From positions 62,001 to 126,000 of the forward strand of contig JAWNZC010000349.1 in the NCBI GenBank assembly GCA_035771165.1: a stretch of 64,000 bases of DNA, written 5' to 3'. The DNA is from Paragorgia papillata. Lineage: Eukaryota; Cnidaria; Anthozoa; Scleralcyonacea; Coralliidae. How positions within the stretch are numbered: position 1 is the stretch's first letter; every line of letters starts with the position of its first letter. The position numbers were made by a program, and so were the translations under genes. Positions 1 through 13,500 of this stretch are shown piece by piece. A model generated the notes under the pieces. It saw nothing but the letters and a program-made list of their open reading frames with translations, searched no databases and was not told where the DNA came from.

Positions 1-291
1 GCCGCTAATCACTTCGCACTTTGTTTATTAATGCCTGTAAGATGATACACCAGCATTGGTTAGTCGTAGAACATATGCAGGAAACCTTGCCCTAGTTTTA
101 CGTAGATAATTCGTCATGTTGTATATTCTAGCATGCCCTAGCATGTATATAAATATATAATAAATAAGTACTTAATAGTAATATTTAGTCTGACAAAATT
201 GTGAGACACATGATGTAAAGGATTATGAATTTCACTTGCTCACATTTGGAAAATATCATTTTCAGATTACTAAATTTCACATATTCTCGGT

Positions 292-328
<37 letters not shown>
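292..328. repeat. Poly-G tract (37 G)
   Basis: An uninterrupted run of 37 G. On single-stranded DNA it could form stacked G-quadruplexes. Other G runs lie at about 1639-1651, 22486-22504, 40143-40166 and 58103-58118. Confidence 0.97.
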
Positions 329-330
<2 letters not shown>

Positions 331-569
331 GAGCCCCCGGGCCTGTAGGTACCCAGCACTCACATGCTCCTGGGCAGAACCCTGATCATGCAAATCTTGA
401 TCTATAGGTATATACATATATTTAGCATTTTAGGTGAATTAACAAATAATAAAAGACTTGACAGTTTCATTTTTATACAGGTATATGATGTGGCCATGGC
501 TATGTAAATCTTTTCTTTTTGCATAACACAAAATAGTACAAATGCAATCAAGCATTCAAACTCTGGTCG

Positions 570-945
570 ATTGGGTAAAGTTGGGTGGTATGGGAAAACT
601 TGGGTGGAGTGGACATACTCAGGTGGGGAGGGGGGAACTCTGGTAGATTGGGCAAAGTCAGGTGGTGTGGGCAAACTTGGGTGGAGTGGGCAAACTTGGG
701 TGGAGTGGGCAAACTTGGGTGGAATGGGCAAACTAGGGTGGAGTGGGCAAACTAGGGTGGAGTGGGCAAACTTGGGTGGAGTGGGCAAACTCGGGTGGAG
801 TGGGCAAACTTGGGTGGAGTGGGCAAACTTGGGTGGAGTGGGCAAACTAGGGTGGAGTGGGTAAACTTGGGTGGAGTGGGCAAACTTGGGTGGAGTGGGT
901 AAACTTGGGTGGAGTGGGCAAACTCGGGTGGAGTGGGCAACTCAG
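570..945. repeat. 19-bp G-rich minisatellite
   Basis: Roughly 18 tandem copies of a 19-bp unit (acttgggtggagtgggcaa), more diverged at the left end. Because 19 is not a multiple of three it opens repetitive frames on both strands, which are not genes. Confidence 0.95.
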
Positions 946-1500
946 ATGTAAACTGCACAGAGTTGCCTGCATAGTATGCTAAAGAGGTTTTCATCCTATT
1001 TGAGGCAGCACTTCACTTGCGATAGTAACTTTTAGTTCATAGTGTACATTATATGTGTACAATATACAGTACAGTATTTCCTACAATCGTACATATATCT
1101 TTAACACATTTTTGTGTATCCTACATATATGTGTATGTGTATACTACATGTATACTACTTGTATGCCATTGCTTTGATAAATGGATGCTACACGTACATG
1201 CTATTATTTATGCTTATGAAAGATATATATACATGTGTATGCTGCACGTATACTACACATATGCTACACATACAGCTACTATATGCACGTGATACACATT
1301 TGCTACATGATTTGTGCTGATATATAAGCTTGGAGGACTCTACATTTTCACTGGTTGATTAATTTTCTTAAACAATTTTCCTCAGGAAACCTAATTACCG
1401 TCTGCATAGTTAGTTGCTGAAATCACAACATTCAGTTCATTCAATATAATATATAATAGTGCCCCTTATTTTGCTGATTTTCTGTGTGAAAACAGTATAT

Positions 1501-2635
1501 ATATGTAATATATCATATACGAGGAGGAGTGTTTCATCAGGATATCCAAACACCGAGATGTTTGTTGAAAACCAAGGCGAAGCCAAGGTTTTTGAACAAA
1601 CTTTGAGGTGTTTGGATATCCTCATAGGCGTATGGGCTGGGGGGGGGGGGGTGTGTGGGGGGCTGCAGCCCCCAAATTTTGGGAATCTAGAGAATTTTTG
1701 GGCAGCAAGAGAAATTTGGGCAAAGGGTTTTTTAAAAGTTTCCATTTTTCCAAAAGATAAATATTATTGATAATCAATAAGGTGAGACATTTTTATAACT
1801 CCCCTTTGTTTATGTCTATTAAAATGGAATAAATTACCTTACTGTTAGTTAGTCACTATATAGCTAATTTATTTTTGTCAGAATTTTGAAATTTTTCAAT
1901 GCCGAGTGGTCTTGTAGAAATTCCATTCATGTCCTTACTGAACCGTGCTTTGTTGTCAATTCTGTCACGTTGGTACGATGCCAGATTGTCAAATGCCAAA
2001 GGACGCAATCACGCATTTTCCCCCAATCTTCTTATGCTGTTGACCAATTGTCATGAATTACAAAGAGTTAGTGCTTAGTGAGTTGAAAATTAAAAGTTTC
2101 TAAAACGCAACATGCACAGCACTTAATGACCTTTTAAAAGTTATTAAATTAAAACTTGTATGAGTTGTATCGAAAAACGAAAGGTCGCACTGGAGAATAA
2201 ATTAGTAGATTTGAGTCGCGTGCTAGGCAACATGTTTTTCAGCATGTTAATAGTGCATTGTATGAGCATCGTTTGTTTTCTATTGTTTCGTAAAAATTTG
2301 GGAAACTTGCGAGATTTTTTTGGGCAAATGGTTCAACGCCCCCCTTGGAAAAAAATGCCCATACGCCTATGGATATCCTGATGAAACACTCCTCCAAGTG
2401 TATGATATAGCATCTCAAACAAATCAGTATTTTAAGAGAAAATCAAGATGAAAGTTTGCTTAATTTATGTAGTTTCTTCCTCCGATATCCAAACCATCGA
2501 CACAGTACTGACTTCCTTTGTGTTTTCCTCTCGAAGTTTGTTCAAAAACCTCGGCTTCACCTCGGTTTTCAACAAACATCTCGGTGTTTGGATATCCTGA
2601 TGAAACACTCCTCCTCGTGTATGATATATTACATA
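1501..2635. mobile_element. TIR element, ~105-bp inverted ends
   Basis: 1501-1606 and 2533-2635 are near-perfect inverted repeats (containing gaggaggagtgtttcatcag) about 1.1 kb apart. Inside, 1612-1760 and 2290-2395 form a second, weaker inverted pair with a G-rich core. No transposase ORF is visible, so this is a non-autonomous element, possibly with another nested in it. A diverged piece of the same end occurs at 55376-55465. Confidence 0.8.
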
Positions 2636-2636
2636 T

Positions 2637-2691
<55 letters not shown>

Positions 2692-2702
2692 TATATATAT
2701 AC
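2632..2702. repeat. (TA)n / (CATATA)n microsatellite
   Basis: Pure TA dinucleotides flank CATATA hexamers, directly at the right end of the TIR element. Confidence 0.95.
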
Positions 2703-3240
2703 AAGAAATAGGTGGCCACCTGTGTTTATATAGCCTGATGCAAACACAAGAGTGAGTTGGGAAAATTTGAAAGTTTATGTGAATGAACCCAAGCCGTTGC
2801 TAGCATAAATACAGGGCATCCATTTTATATTTCTTTTATGAAAAAAGCATGCATAAGATGCAACCTACTTTATAACGATGAGTCGTTGACTTACCATCAA
2901 TTGCATCAAACATATCTTTGCTACATATAAAACCAGTCTCCTTTTTGGTTTGTGTAACTTCACACTGTTTATCATCGTTGTATGCCATCTTATTTCACAA
3001 AATAACGTATTTAAGACGCAGATGGCCTTTCCTTGACGTAATTTCCAACGGTTCGTGCATGCTTGTTTTAAATTTTGAATACTGGTAGTAACGGTACAAC
3101 CATCACTTGAGTGGCTAACTGTGGCTTGAGTGACTTGTAATAAATAATTGGAGAAATAAACATTACGTCATACTTGGATTCTACAACTAACTGCAATAAA
3201 CACGCAAAGCCAATGATCTTGTATCAGAATTCAGAAAAAG
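2703..3240. other. Upstream sequence, nothing recognised
   Basis: AT-rich unique-looking sequence without ORF, repeat or regulatory motif that I can support. Confidence 0.4.
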
Positions 3241-3287
3241 GGCATCTATCAACCATTTTTATTTAATGTCAATCCATTTCTTCAAAA

Positions 3288-3435
3288 AGACTCAAAATGT
3301 CGTCGCCATTTTGGTTTTTCCATCACAGTCAGTGTCAGTGACAGTGGTTTCACATTCCCAGTTGCCACCGTATGTACCATTTGATCCATTGTTGATCCCT
3401 TTGGTCCCTTTCTTCCCTGTTGCAGCTCGCAGACT
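3288..3435 (-). pseudogene. Possible 3' exon or pseudogene remnant, collagen-like plus Cys-containing tail
   Basis: On the minus strand one frame reads ATGKKGTKGINNGSNGTYGG, then NWECETTVTDTDCDGKTKMA and TTF before a stop; the other frame over the upstream part reads CELQQGRKGPKGS. Both show short Gly-X-Y-like stretches, as if a frameshift joined them. An AATAAA follows the stop (near 3264). This could be the last exon of a gene or a decayed copy. I do not recognise the family and found no convincing upstream exons. Confidence 0.35.
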
Positions 3436-3481
3436 CTGGATATTTCATATCATTCCAAGGTTTATTTCCAGCCATAAATGA

Positions 3482-4090
3482 CGCTTAAAAAGGTAAAAAA
3501 GATTCAAAAAGAGAAAGAGCTTCTTTATAATAATACAATATTCTTATAATATACGTTATTAATTACTATGTTGTCATTGTTTGTGCAGCTATTTGCTTTA
3601 AAATCCACCAATCTCTATACAGACAGCAAAATGCTGCCCAGCCACGGATCGGTGGGTGAACGTTCAACGAATTTTCTTCTATTCCTTTAGTAAATTTATA
3701 GAAGCATGTGACAAGATATAACTACTGCCCGCTTATTATTTTAAATCATGCTAATTACTCTCGTCACGGACGTGCTATTTGGCTAATATTTCATTGATTA
3801 TTTAGTCGGCAAATGCCTATTGGCAATATGATTTACCGAACTTCTTTCACAGTTCACTTTGACTGAAAATATACAATGCTTGAAATTTGGTATTTAACAA
3901 TTTTATATTAGTTTTTAATATTAAGTAAATTTGTGAGTTAATTTTGTCTTCTTCATGATCAGTAAATATAGTATTTATTATTACAAAGCCCGTGCCGCAT
4001 GCTCATCAATTAACAAGATCTTTTTGTGAAGCGCGCGTCTTCAGACAAGGTATTATTGTAAAAAAACGGATGCTGTTAAATCAAAGTAAC
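3482..4090. other. Upstream sequence, nothing recognised
   Basis: AT-rich; no feature supported. The core promoter of the collagen gene could lie between here and 4433, but I see no clear TATA box or initiator. Confidence 0.4.
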
Positions 4091-4115
4091 TTGGCTAAGT
4101 TACTCACGTTTCTCT

Positions 4116-4140
4116 CTGACGAAGGGCCTTCGCTCGAAAC
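4116..4140 (+). ncRNA. Hammerhead-ribozyme-like core motif
   Basis: CTGACGA, then a short stem (GGGC/GCTC around a CTTC loop), then GAAAC. This matches the conserved CUGANGA...GAAA core of hammerhead ribozymes, which are known in Penelope-like retroelements and retrozymes of animals. A four-pair stem III (ACGU/ACGU, second strand near 4153) is possible; I could not find a convincing stem I, so the copy is probably inactive. It lies about 340 bp before the collagen start codon. Confidence 0.45.
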
Positions 4141-4483
4141 GTTAGACTCCTACGTTCTCTGTTTTGGCAGTATATCTAACCTTACTATATTTCGATTGTT
4201 GTTTCTACACTGCCTACACAGCATTGAGGCTGGGTGAAGACTAGAAACCATATAGAGTTTGAGTCGCATCTCGCATCTTGAATGAAGAGCTCTTTGATAA
4301 GGAACGGTAGCGTAATTCACTAATGACGCTATCAAGTATCAGAAAGCCTGAACACCTTGATGACACCTTGATGTCAACGACTTCGCTTGACTTCTACTGT
4401 TTATCTCCCTAACAGTGAAACGACCTGAAATCTAAAAGAGGCGAATTCTTCTGTCGAAGCCAGCGCCAGACGATCGCCTCGGA

Positions 4484-4574
4484 ATGGTTATGGTGTTAAA
4501 GCTGTTCGCGCACTTGTTGCTCGCTGCTTTTCTCTGCCTTCTGACTTTAAGTTCTCTGGGAAGCTGTCAACAAG
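4484..4574 (+). CDS. Exon 1: start codon and signal peptide
   Basis: The first ATG after an in-frame TAA (4433-4435) opens this exon; a second in-frame ATG lies two codons later (4490). The 30-residue product begins MVMVLKLF, has a strongly hydrophobic core rich in Leu/Ala/Phe and ends ...SSLGSCQQ, a classical signal peptide with likely cleavage near Gly-Ser-Cys. The exon ends with one base of a split codon (phase 1) before GTGGGT. It directs the protein to the secretory pathway. I see no convincing TATA box; any 5' UTR exon boundary is unknown. Confidence 0.85.
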
Positions 4575-7500
4575 GTGGGTGTTATATATTTTGTTTCCAA
4601 GTACGTCGGTTAAATAATAATAATACGTATTGGTGAAAAATAAATCTTAGAAGAATAAGGATGAGGAGTAACCGAACGCCAGGATATACACGTCAGGTAT
4701 TCGTGTTCGAAACGCTGTCTGTAAAATCGCGATTAGTTTCGGCGTTGCGCGCTCGTTTTCTTATAATTTCCCTTCATAGGAATAATAGGAATACTATTTA
4801 TAAAAACAACCCGAACATTTATCTCGCTCGTCGCTTGCCGTGATGAACAGTTTATTTTTATCGTGCGCTTAAGTGTTCAACGCGTCCTTGTTAGACTGCA
4901 AGGCTATGACACTAACTAATCATGAATTATAGCAATCAAATCAACAACAATGATGATGGTTCTAGAATTTTTACTGCTTACTCTATGAAGTAAACTCATT
5001 TAATTGCTGTACACGTTGTACCCATCAAGGTACTTTGCGCTATGCAACGGACATACCAGACTCCCACCAGGCGCAGTTTTAAGACCAGACACCGCATTTG
5101 AACCGTCGAGATTCGACAATCCCATCACGGCATCAGACAGACAGTCTAGATCAGCTGTGGATCGATGTGAAACCGACAGTCGATATACATTTCTTGGAGT
5201 TAGCTATCTGTTTGAAACACAAACTTAAAGACTTCACTTTTGGCACAAAAAAACAATTTGTTTCGGTTTAGAAAACGGATATGCATGCAGCACCGGAAGC
5301 CAATCTCGTTGCCGATATTGCACTTGGTCCGTGTGACAAAATGGACGACACCGACTGTGGTGAAAGACAGAACAATACAACCTAAAGCAAAGGTTTTGGA
5401 GATAGCTTGTTATATACTGTATAAAAATAACGTCGCCAATGTTCTAATCAGTACGGAACTAAATGATCTAGGGTGAAGCGTTATTTTTTCGTCGACGATC
5501 GATCAGCATAGTAGGCTAACTAAAGCTACTATATGCTGCTTCAGCATTACGACATTTAGCGCCTTCCTGACGAAGCAATCACATTTGATATATGATAGCG
5601 ATCGACACACATACGATAGCTAGCGACACACTGCGACGCATACCGCATACGACAGCTAGCGACAGACTGCGACGCTGTCGCATACAACAGCTAGTGACAC
5701 TGCGACGCATACGATAGGGACACACTGCGACGCATACGATATCAAGCGACACACTGCGACGCATATGATAGCTAGTAACACACTGCGACGCATACGATAG
5801 CTTGCGACACACTGCGACGCATGTCGCATGCTGTCACAGGGTGTCGCATGCTGTCGCAATGTGTCGGATGCAGTCGCATTGTCTCGTTAGCTGTCGCACT
5901 GTGTCGCTAGCTATCGTATGTGTCGCAGTGTGTCGCTAGCTATCGTATGCGTCGTAGTATGTCGCTAGCTATCGTATGCGACAGCGTCGCAGTGTGTCGC
6001 TAGCTATCATATGCGGTATGCGTCGCAGTGTGTCGCTAGCTACCATATGCGGTATGCGTCGCAGTGTGTCGCTAGCTATCGTATGCGTCGCACTGTGTCG
6101 CTAGCTATCGTATGCGTCGCAGTATGTCGCTAGCTATCATACACTGCGAATGCATGCGACACACTGCGACAGCATGGGAAACGTATCGTGCCAAACATTG
6201 CGACAGTATGCGAGACACTGCGAATGCAGGCGACACTGCACACTGCGACTGCATGCGACATATTACGACAGCATGCGAGACACCGCGACAACATGCGAAA
6301 CATTGCGACAGAGACACTGCGACTGCACGCGACACATCACGACTGCGTGCGATACACTGTGACTGCGTGCGAAACATTGCGACTGCATGCGAAACATTGC
6401 AACTGCATACGACACACTGCGACTGCATGCGACACATTGTGACTGCATGCGACACACTGCGACTGCACCGCGACACACTGCGACTGCATGCGAAACATTG
6501 CGACTGCATGCGACACACTGCGACTGCCTGCGAAACATTGCGACTGGACGCGACACACTGCGACTGTATGCGACACACTGCGACTGCACGCGACACTGCG
6601 ACTGCACGCGACACTGCGACTGCACGCGACACACTGCGACTGCATGCGACACACTGCGACTGCATGCGACTGCATGCGACACACTGCAACTGCACGCGAC
6701 ACACTGCGACTGCATGCGATACACTGCGACTGCATGCGACACATTGTGACTCCATGCGACACACTGCGACTGCACGCGACACACTGCGACTGCATGCAAA
6801 ACACTGCGACTGCACGCGACACATTGCGACTGCATGCGACACACTGCGACTGCATGCGACATATTGCGACTGCATGCGACACACTGCGACTGCAGCGACA
6901 CATTGCGACTCCATGCGACACACTGCGACGGCATGCGATACACTGCGACTGCATGCGATACATTGCGACTGCATGCGACACACTGCGACTGCAGCGACAC
7001 GCAATGATTGCATGCGACACACCGTGACTGCATGCAATCACTGATCTCAATAAAACTGGATAGGACATGGGGCCGAATTTAGCGTGCTAGCTGTATGATG
7101 ACGTGACCACTACCTGAGATAGGCGCCACTAAAGTTCATGAGCTTTCGTAGATTGAAAACAGACAAAAAGAGTTATTTTAAGAAAATTTAAACGAATATA
7201 AGGACACAAGAAGTACTCAATAAGTTTTAAGACGCTAATTTCTTGCATTTTTTTCTATTACTGAGCTGTGAAACCTTTAAATTTCGTTGTTTTTCTTCAG
7301 TGCCGGCAACGAAGAAACTTCACGATAATATAAACTGAAAAACATACTATAAAATCTACGAAGGAATTCAATTGCAAGTCTTAAATTGTACCTTTTATAG
7401 TAATCTTAATGCCTTAACAATATTTCGTGTTGTGTACTTGCCATCTTTTGACTGTATTTGTTGTTAAACAGTGAAAACTAAACGAACCGGCATCTGTTGT

Positions 7501-10500
7501 CTGCTTTACGGCTTTTCCGACTCCCTCGGCACAGAGTAATTAATTTCCTCCCCACGGACAATCTAATCGTGCTGACGTCAAGATTACTTATGCCAGTCAA
7601 CTTTGGGATTGGGAACATGTTCTAAGGCCGCAATGCGTCTTATGTTCCACTAAGATGTCGGCGACTGGCACGAAATGTTTGACTGCTGGCCATAGGGAAT
7701 GCCCTATCCAGTTTATATATAGATCAGTGCATGCAATAAGAAGTTTCAAGAAAATTAGTGAATATGTATGTAATGAATATATTTAATAAAGATCTATGTA
7801 TATATGTCTGCATATATTTTTTTAGAATGCGAAACACCTGTAGAGCTGGGATTTCTAGTCGACCAATCCGGCAGCATTTCCCCAGAAAATTTTGAAAAAG
7901 TCAAAGCTTTTATTTTAACGGTTGTTGCTAGATTCAACGTTTCAAAAGAAGGGACACATGTTGGGATTATTAAGTACAGTAGCAATGCAACAACTGTACT
8001 TACCTTTGATCAGTTTGTAAGTCCGGATTTTGACTTTAACAAGCTAAACGAGACGTTGGAAAAAGCACTTGATAAACCATCCGGTGGAAAAACAAGAATT
8101 GATCTAGCCTTGGCGAAAGCAGACAATGAATTGTTTTCTGACCCAACGAAATATCGAACATTTGTACCTAAGGTATGTTGGTACATTTTACAAATGGTTA
8201 CTTTTAAATAATTCTTTGAACGTTTGTATGGTGACAAATTGTATAACAGAAGCGAGAAATTGTGGAAAGACCACGTTTATTATTTATCGCTAAGATGTTG
8301 ATTCAGGCTTACATCAATTGAAAGCAAATGCCAACATTGAGTTGGCTCAGGTCATATAAAGTCGTTCTGTTTATATGACTCTAGGGAAAGTGACGGGCGG
8401 GATCTGACGGGAAGAAGAATATTTATTTGTACCATATAAAAATTAATAATACTGAAACATTTATATATAAGCGAAGAGAAATAAATAATTGGTACAAGCA
8501 ACACCGCTGCCAAACGTTTGCGCATGCGTGGATTTGCTAGAGTAAACATTGCAAGAGAAGTGGGATCTAGCCGTGGCAACAACAACCAGACAGTGAAGAC
8601 TAAGTAAGACTCGACTAATTCATTTGTGTTTTAAAAAAAGGGGCATGAAAATTACGAAGGGGTCATTTCAGAATATGTTACAATATTGACAAAGAAACCA
8701 TGCACAAATTACCTACCTTATCTTTTTGGTAGTATGCTTATAATTTTTACTTTTGTGTCGGACTCTCGGACCAGTCCAAATATTTCAGTGTTTTCCCGCT
8801 CTTTTTTTTAAGATACGAGCTCGGATGTCGCGCAGGCGCAAAACGTTTGGCAGCGGTGTTGGTACTAGCTGCCTGTAATAACCCAATCTCGTTCCCAAGG
8901 CCTTCTTAACCCGGCTCTTTAGTACCAAAGACGTACCGTTTAGTATTTTACATTTTTACCCTGGGTAATGCGAGACGACTTTACTCGTCAATAGCGAAAC
9001 CCCTTGGTCAAAACCTACAGTGTATCTCTTAAAGTGGTTCTCTGATGAAAATATTGTTGGTAATGTTTCTGCATAATCCTAAAGATAATATGGTATAGTT
9101 GGTAATTGTGCAAAGTTTCATTTCGAAATTTCCCAAAACAAAGTTGTATTTTACGTGCGAAGTTTGTATTTTGGAGCGCCGCCATTAAATTGGCCGTGTT
9201 TGAGAAGAATGAATTGAGGAGAACTTATGACGTCATAGACTCAACAAAAACAAAAGATCATTGTTGTTGTCAACAAAAGGGTCATTGTTGTTATTAAGTC
9301 TATGACGTTATAAGCTTCCTCGACTTATTCTTCTCAAGCTCGGCCACTTTAATGGCGGCACTCCAAAATACAAACTTTACACGTAAAATATCACCCTTTC
9401 TTCAACGAATTTTGAAATGAAACTTTGCACGATTACCGACTCCCATAACATCTTTAGGATTATGCAAAAACATTGCCAACGATATTTTCATCAGAGAACC
9501 ACTTTTAAAACCGATATCAGTCAGGGCCGCATTAACCAATGGGCATACTGGGCCAGTGCCCAGGGCCCAAAATTTCAAGGGGCCCAAAAAAATAACAGTC
9601 ATTCGCGGTAAATCTAGACAAATATTCACCTTTACAATATTGTACAATCCCTAAATGAAGCTGCTGGACAGTTGTATTATTTTTAAAACGGCCAACCATA
9701 ACTTTCAAACTGGGTTTAGATGAAATATGGACACGCTGCTGCCTTAGTTGTTTGTTTTTCAATAAATGTGAGATAATTCGGGCAACATTTTTCTTCAACA
9801 TGCAACGCAATTATTACCACCCACTTTAAACATTGTCACGCAACAATTATTTTGTAAAAAGTAGACTCCAGTTCAACTTGCTGCAACATGCTGATTCAAC
9901 TTGCAACAAAATCATTGTTGTGTGACAATGTTTAAGGTGGGTGGTAATACGTGCAACAACGCTATTCAACTTGCAACGCAACAATGTTGCAGCAATTTGT
10001 TGCTCGTATTACTTCACCTTTAAGCAAATTCACTGACTAAGATGGATTATTATATATAGGAGCAATACAATCTTATCAACATACGATTCATATTTAATAA
10101 ATTGATGTCAACAGTCAATTTGTTTATAAAATTCTAAACATTTTATTGAAAGAACGTGGTTGAAAGCCCAAAGACAAATTTTGATTTGGTTGGAATTTGT
10201 ACAAAGATTTGGGTAAAATTCACGCATGCAAAACATGTAGAAAACGATCCTGCAATATGATTCGAGATCACTCTCAAAATGCAGGAAATGCGTTTTCAGA
10301 GACTCTATTTTTCAAAATGTTCCGGGGGAGATGCCCCCATCTGAGCCACGGTCACATTTTATTCTAGATCCGCCCCTGGGTCGAGGGCCCAAATTTCCTC
10401 AGAGCTTAATGCGGCCTTGAATTCAGTACGAAGCATGCCTACTCTAGTATTTTACTCTGGCTAATGCCAGACGATTTTGACTCGTCAATAGACAAATCCT

Positions 10501-13500
10501 TGGTACTCTATCTAAAGGTTAAATGGGGTAACAACCATATGGCTAATTAAATGGTGGATACAAGGCTTGCAAGTGATGTCATGAAAATCCTAAAATCTAA
10601 ATAGTTAAATAAAAATAATTATTAACCGACAGAGTCGGTTTTCTTTGATCTACCGCGGAATATATATCACGAATATATATCCCGAAAATCGGTGCTATAA
10701 CCTATATACAGCACTCTTGCCAATTACTTAAAGGCCTGGCCAAACGCTTTCAACATGGCATTCAACATCATTCAACATTGTTGAACGATGTTGAATAATG
10801 TTGAAAGCACAAGTGGCCAAATGATTCAACATCGTTCAACATTCATGAATGACAATTAATTGAACGCGGGCTACCACAAAAGCTGGAATCGACAATATCC
10901 CGCATGGCGCATGTCTCTGTTCAACAAAGTTGAATGAAATGTGGCCAAATGCGTTCAACACCTTTCAACATTTTGAGAACAATAGAAATGTTGAACGCGT
11001 GTTGAACGAAAATTTTAACATGTTCAAATTTCGTTCAACATCATTCAACAGGGGTGGCCAAACGCTTTCAACATGTTGAATTCAACAATGTTGAACGATG
11101 TTGAATGAAATGTTGAAAGCGTTTGGCCAGCCCTTCGTCAAATTAATATCCCAAGAGAAAACCTCCTTAGTGATCGGCTAATAAGAAAAACCACTAATTG
11201 ACCTCGGTCGGTTCAATAACCCGCTTACATAGACCACTTTCATAATAGCGACTAATTTGAATATTCTTTTATGTGCATCTTAGATCCCGTTTACACTAGA
11301 GCAAAAGTATCCGGATTCACATTGTGAGTCTGCAATTCAAAATAATCTTTGCTTCATAACGAGGCCAGAAAGGCTCATTAAGATGCACATAAAAGAATAT
11401 TTAAACTGGTGGCCATTATGAAAGTGGTCTATACACATTATTTTTTAAATAACTAGTTTAGAAGTAGAACATGGCAAATAGTTTAGCACATTTTTTTTGG
11501 TAACGCGACTGAAAAATGGTGCAACTATCATGTAAAAGTTAGTTTAATTATAATATCCAGCGCCGGATTTAGGACTGTGGAGGCCCCATGGGCGGTCGCT
11601 GACCAGCACAATATATCAATTCTATTTCTGAACGAGATAATTTTGCTTTACGAACTAATACAACTTCGAAGTCACAATTCCCACTGAATCAGGTTTACAA
11701 TAACAACTTGTCAACTCCATCCATCGATCTGTCATAATCGTCATAGTATACACTTTTAGAAGTGACCCTATATATCATCCATATATTTTTTGTCTTGTTT
11801 TTGACTCATATTTTGGGCTCTCAAGATTTTTTTCATTTCAACACCTATTTTTTTCAACTTTCAAGACATTTTTTGTGGAGGCCCGGTCCCCCTTAAACAT
11901 TATTTTGTGGGGGGCCCTGGGCGACCGCCCAGTCCGCCCTGTCCTAAATCCGACACTGGTAATATCTATAGTTATTATTATTTTGTAACTGCATGTCTAA
12001 AGTTTATTATTTTGGAGAAGCTGTCTCTAACTCGGTCATCAGTGACGATGGCTTAATTTTTCTTAATTCAGTTTTTTGATTGATTTGTATATATTTTGAA
12101 AACGAATGGACCAAATTGGAAATGGAAAAAATACCAAAATCTGTAAACGAATTTATGAACTACTTTAGTGTTCTTTATACGGAAAGCCTAAAACGTACTT
12201 AGCTTTTTAAAGTCCCGTTTGTTTTGTTTGTTAGATTCTCTTAGTTTTAACAGATGGTCAACAAACGAGAGGAGATGATATTCTTGACGTGAACCTTTAC
12301 GAAGCGTCTAAAAAGCTGAGTAGGAAAGGTGTCGAAGTGTTTGTTTTAGGTGTTGGAGAAAACGTAAATATTCCAGAAATGTTAGAAATTGCTGCAGACA
12401 AAGATTCAAATGTTTTCCTCGCTACAGATTTCGATGATTTGACAACAAAAGTCGTAGATCTTGTCCAGTCTTTCTGTAAAGGTACTCTACAAGTTACTGT
12501 ATATCATGTTAATTACGGCAGTGTTACCGACTAAGCAATTTTTTGTGCCTTTGACTTTGTTCCGATACAAGTTACGGAAAGCATTGAGCTGAAATAAAAT
12601 ATGTCAAATACCTCACAATCTTAACATTTTGCAACTTTTTTGTTGCAGCAAGCGTTGTACAAAGTAGAACAATTTTTTACGTTATAGAATGATTTCTGCT
12701 GCGACGAAGGCATTGCATGCTATTGTACAGTGTGATAACCTTCCAGTCTCCTACAACTGGTCTCATAACAATCTTGTGTGATTAGCCAACAAAAACAGGC
12801 GACGCGTGTAAAAGCAAAAAATTGACAAGTTGTATCGTAAAAATATTTTTTTACCCTGCGAGCAGAGCCTTCTTTTCCTTATTTCTTCGCTGAGAGAGAG
12901 GAAGAAAAGTAGTTTCTTCCTCTCTCTCTCAGCGAAGAAATAAGGAAAAGAAGGCTCTGCTCGCAGGGTACTATTTTTTGTGTAACACTATATTTTCATG
13001 CATGCAACTGCAACGCAACAGAATCAGCCGTTGCGAGACTGGTTGCACGAAGAATTATTTTGTATAACACTCTTCCATTTTGTGAAATTAAGGCCTGTCT
13101 TGTGAACTCCATGGGTAACTGGAACTTCTTAATTTTTAGTTATTGCATGATATGGGGAGAAAATTAGCTAGTAAGCCGATGGTCTCGTTGATATACAAGC
13201 CATGCATCAGTTTTAGTTTTCTACGCGGACTTGTCAAATATCTAGAATTCTGCCAAGCAAAAGTGAGTGCTAGCTGAAGTTGTTGAACAGACAACTTTCT
13301 GGGGATTGCACAGTATGTCCAAAGAGAGAAAAAATGTCTTGAGAATCTGGAAGAGATCTTGTCAACAAGAAGAACTGTAAAAATATACAGGACACAGACA
13401 AGTCATGTATTTTTTTTGTTGCAGTGTGCAAGCGAGATATCGATGTGGCTTTTCTTCTTCCGACTGTACATAGCATTGGAGAGAATGGATTAAAGGATAT

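Noticed and set aside
570..945. CRISPR-like regular repeats
   Set aside because: Tandem repeats without unique spacers in a eukaryotic genome; the same holds for 5583-7040.
402..994. Pro/His-rich and Gly/Trp-rich ORFs on both strands
   Set aside because: Direct translation of the 19-bp minisatellite.
4661..5476. Small + strand ORFs in intron 1
   Set aside because: No splice support, domain or codon bias; they end at random stops.
6105..7068. Overlapping ORFs of up to 310 aa on both strands
   Set aside because: They are frame readings of a 20-bp satellite; the same residues recur in all frames and no start context or splice signal supports them.
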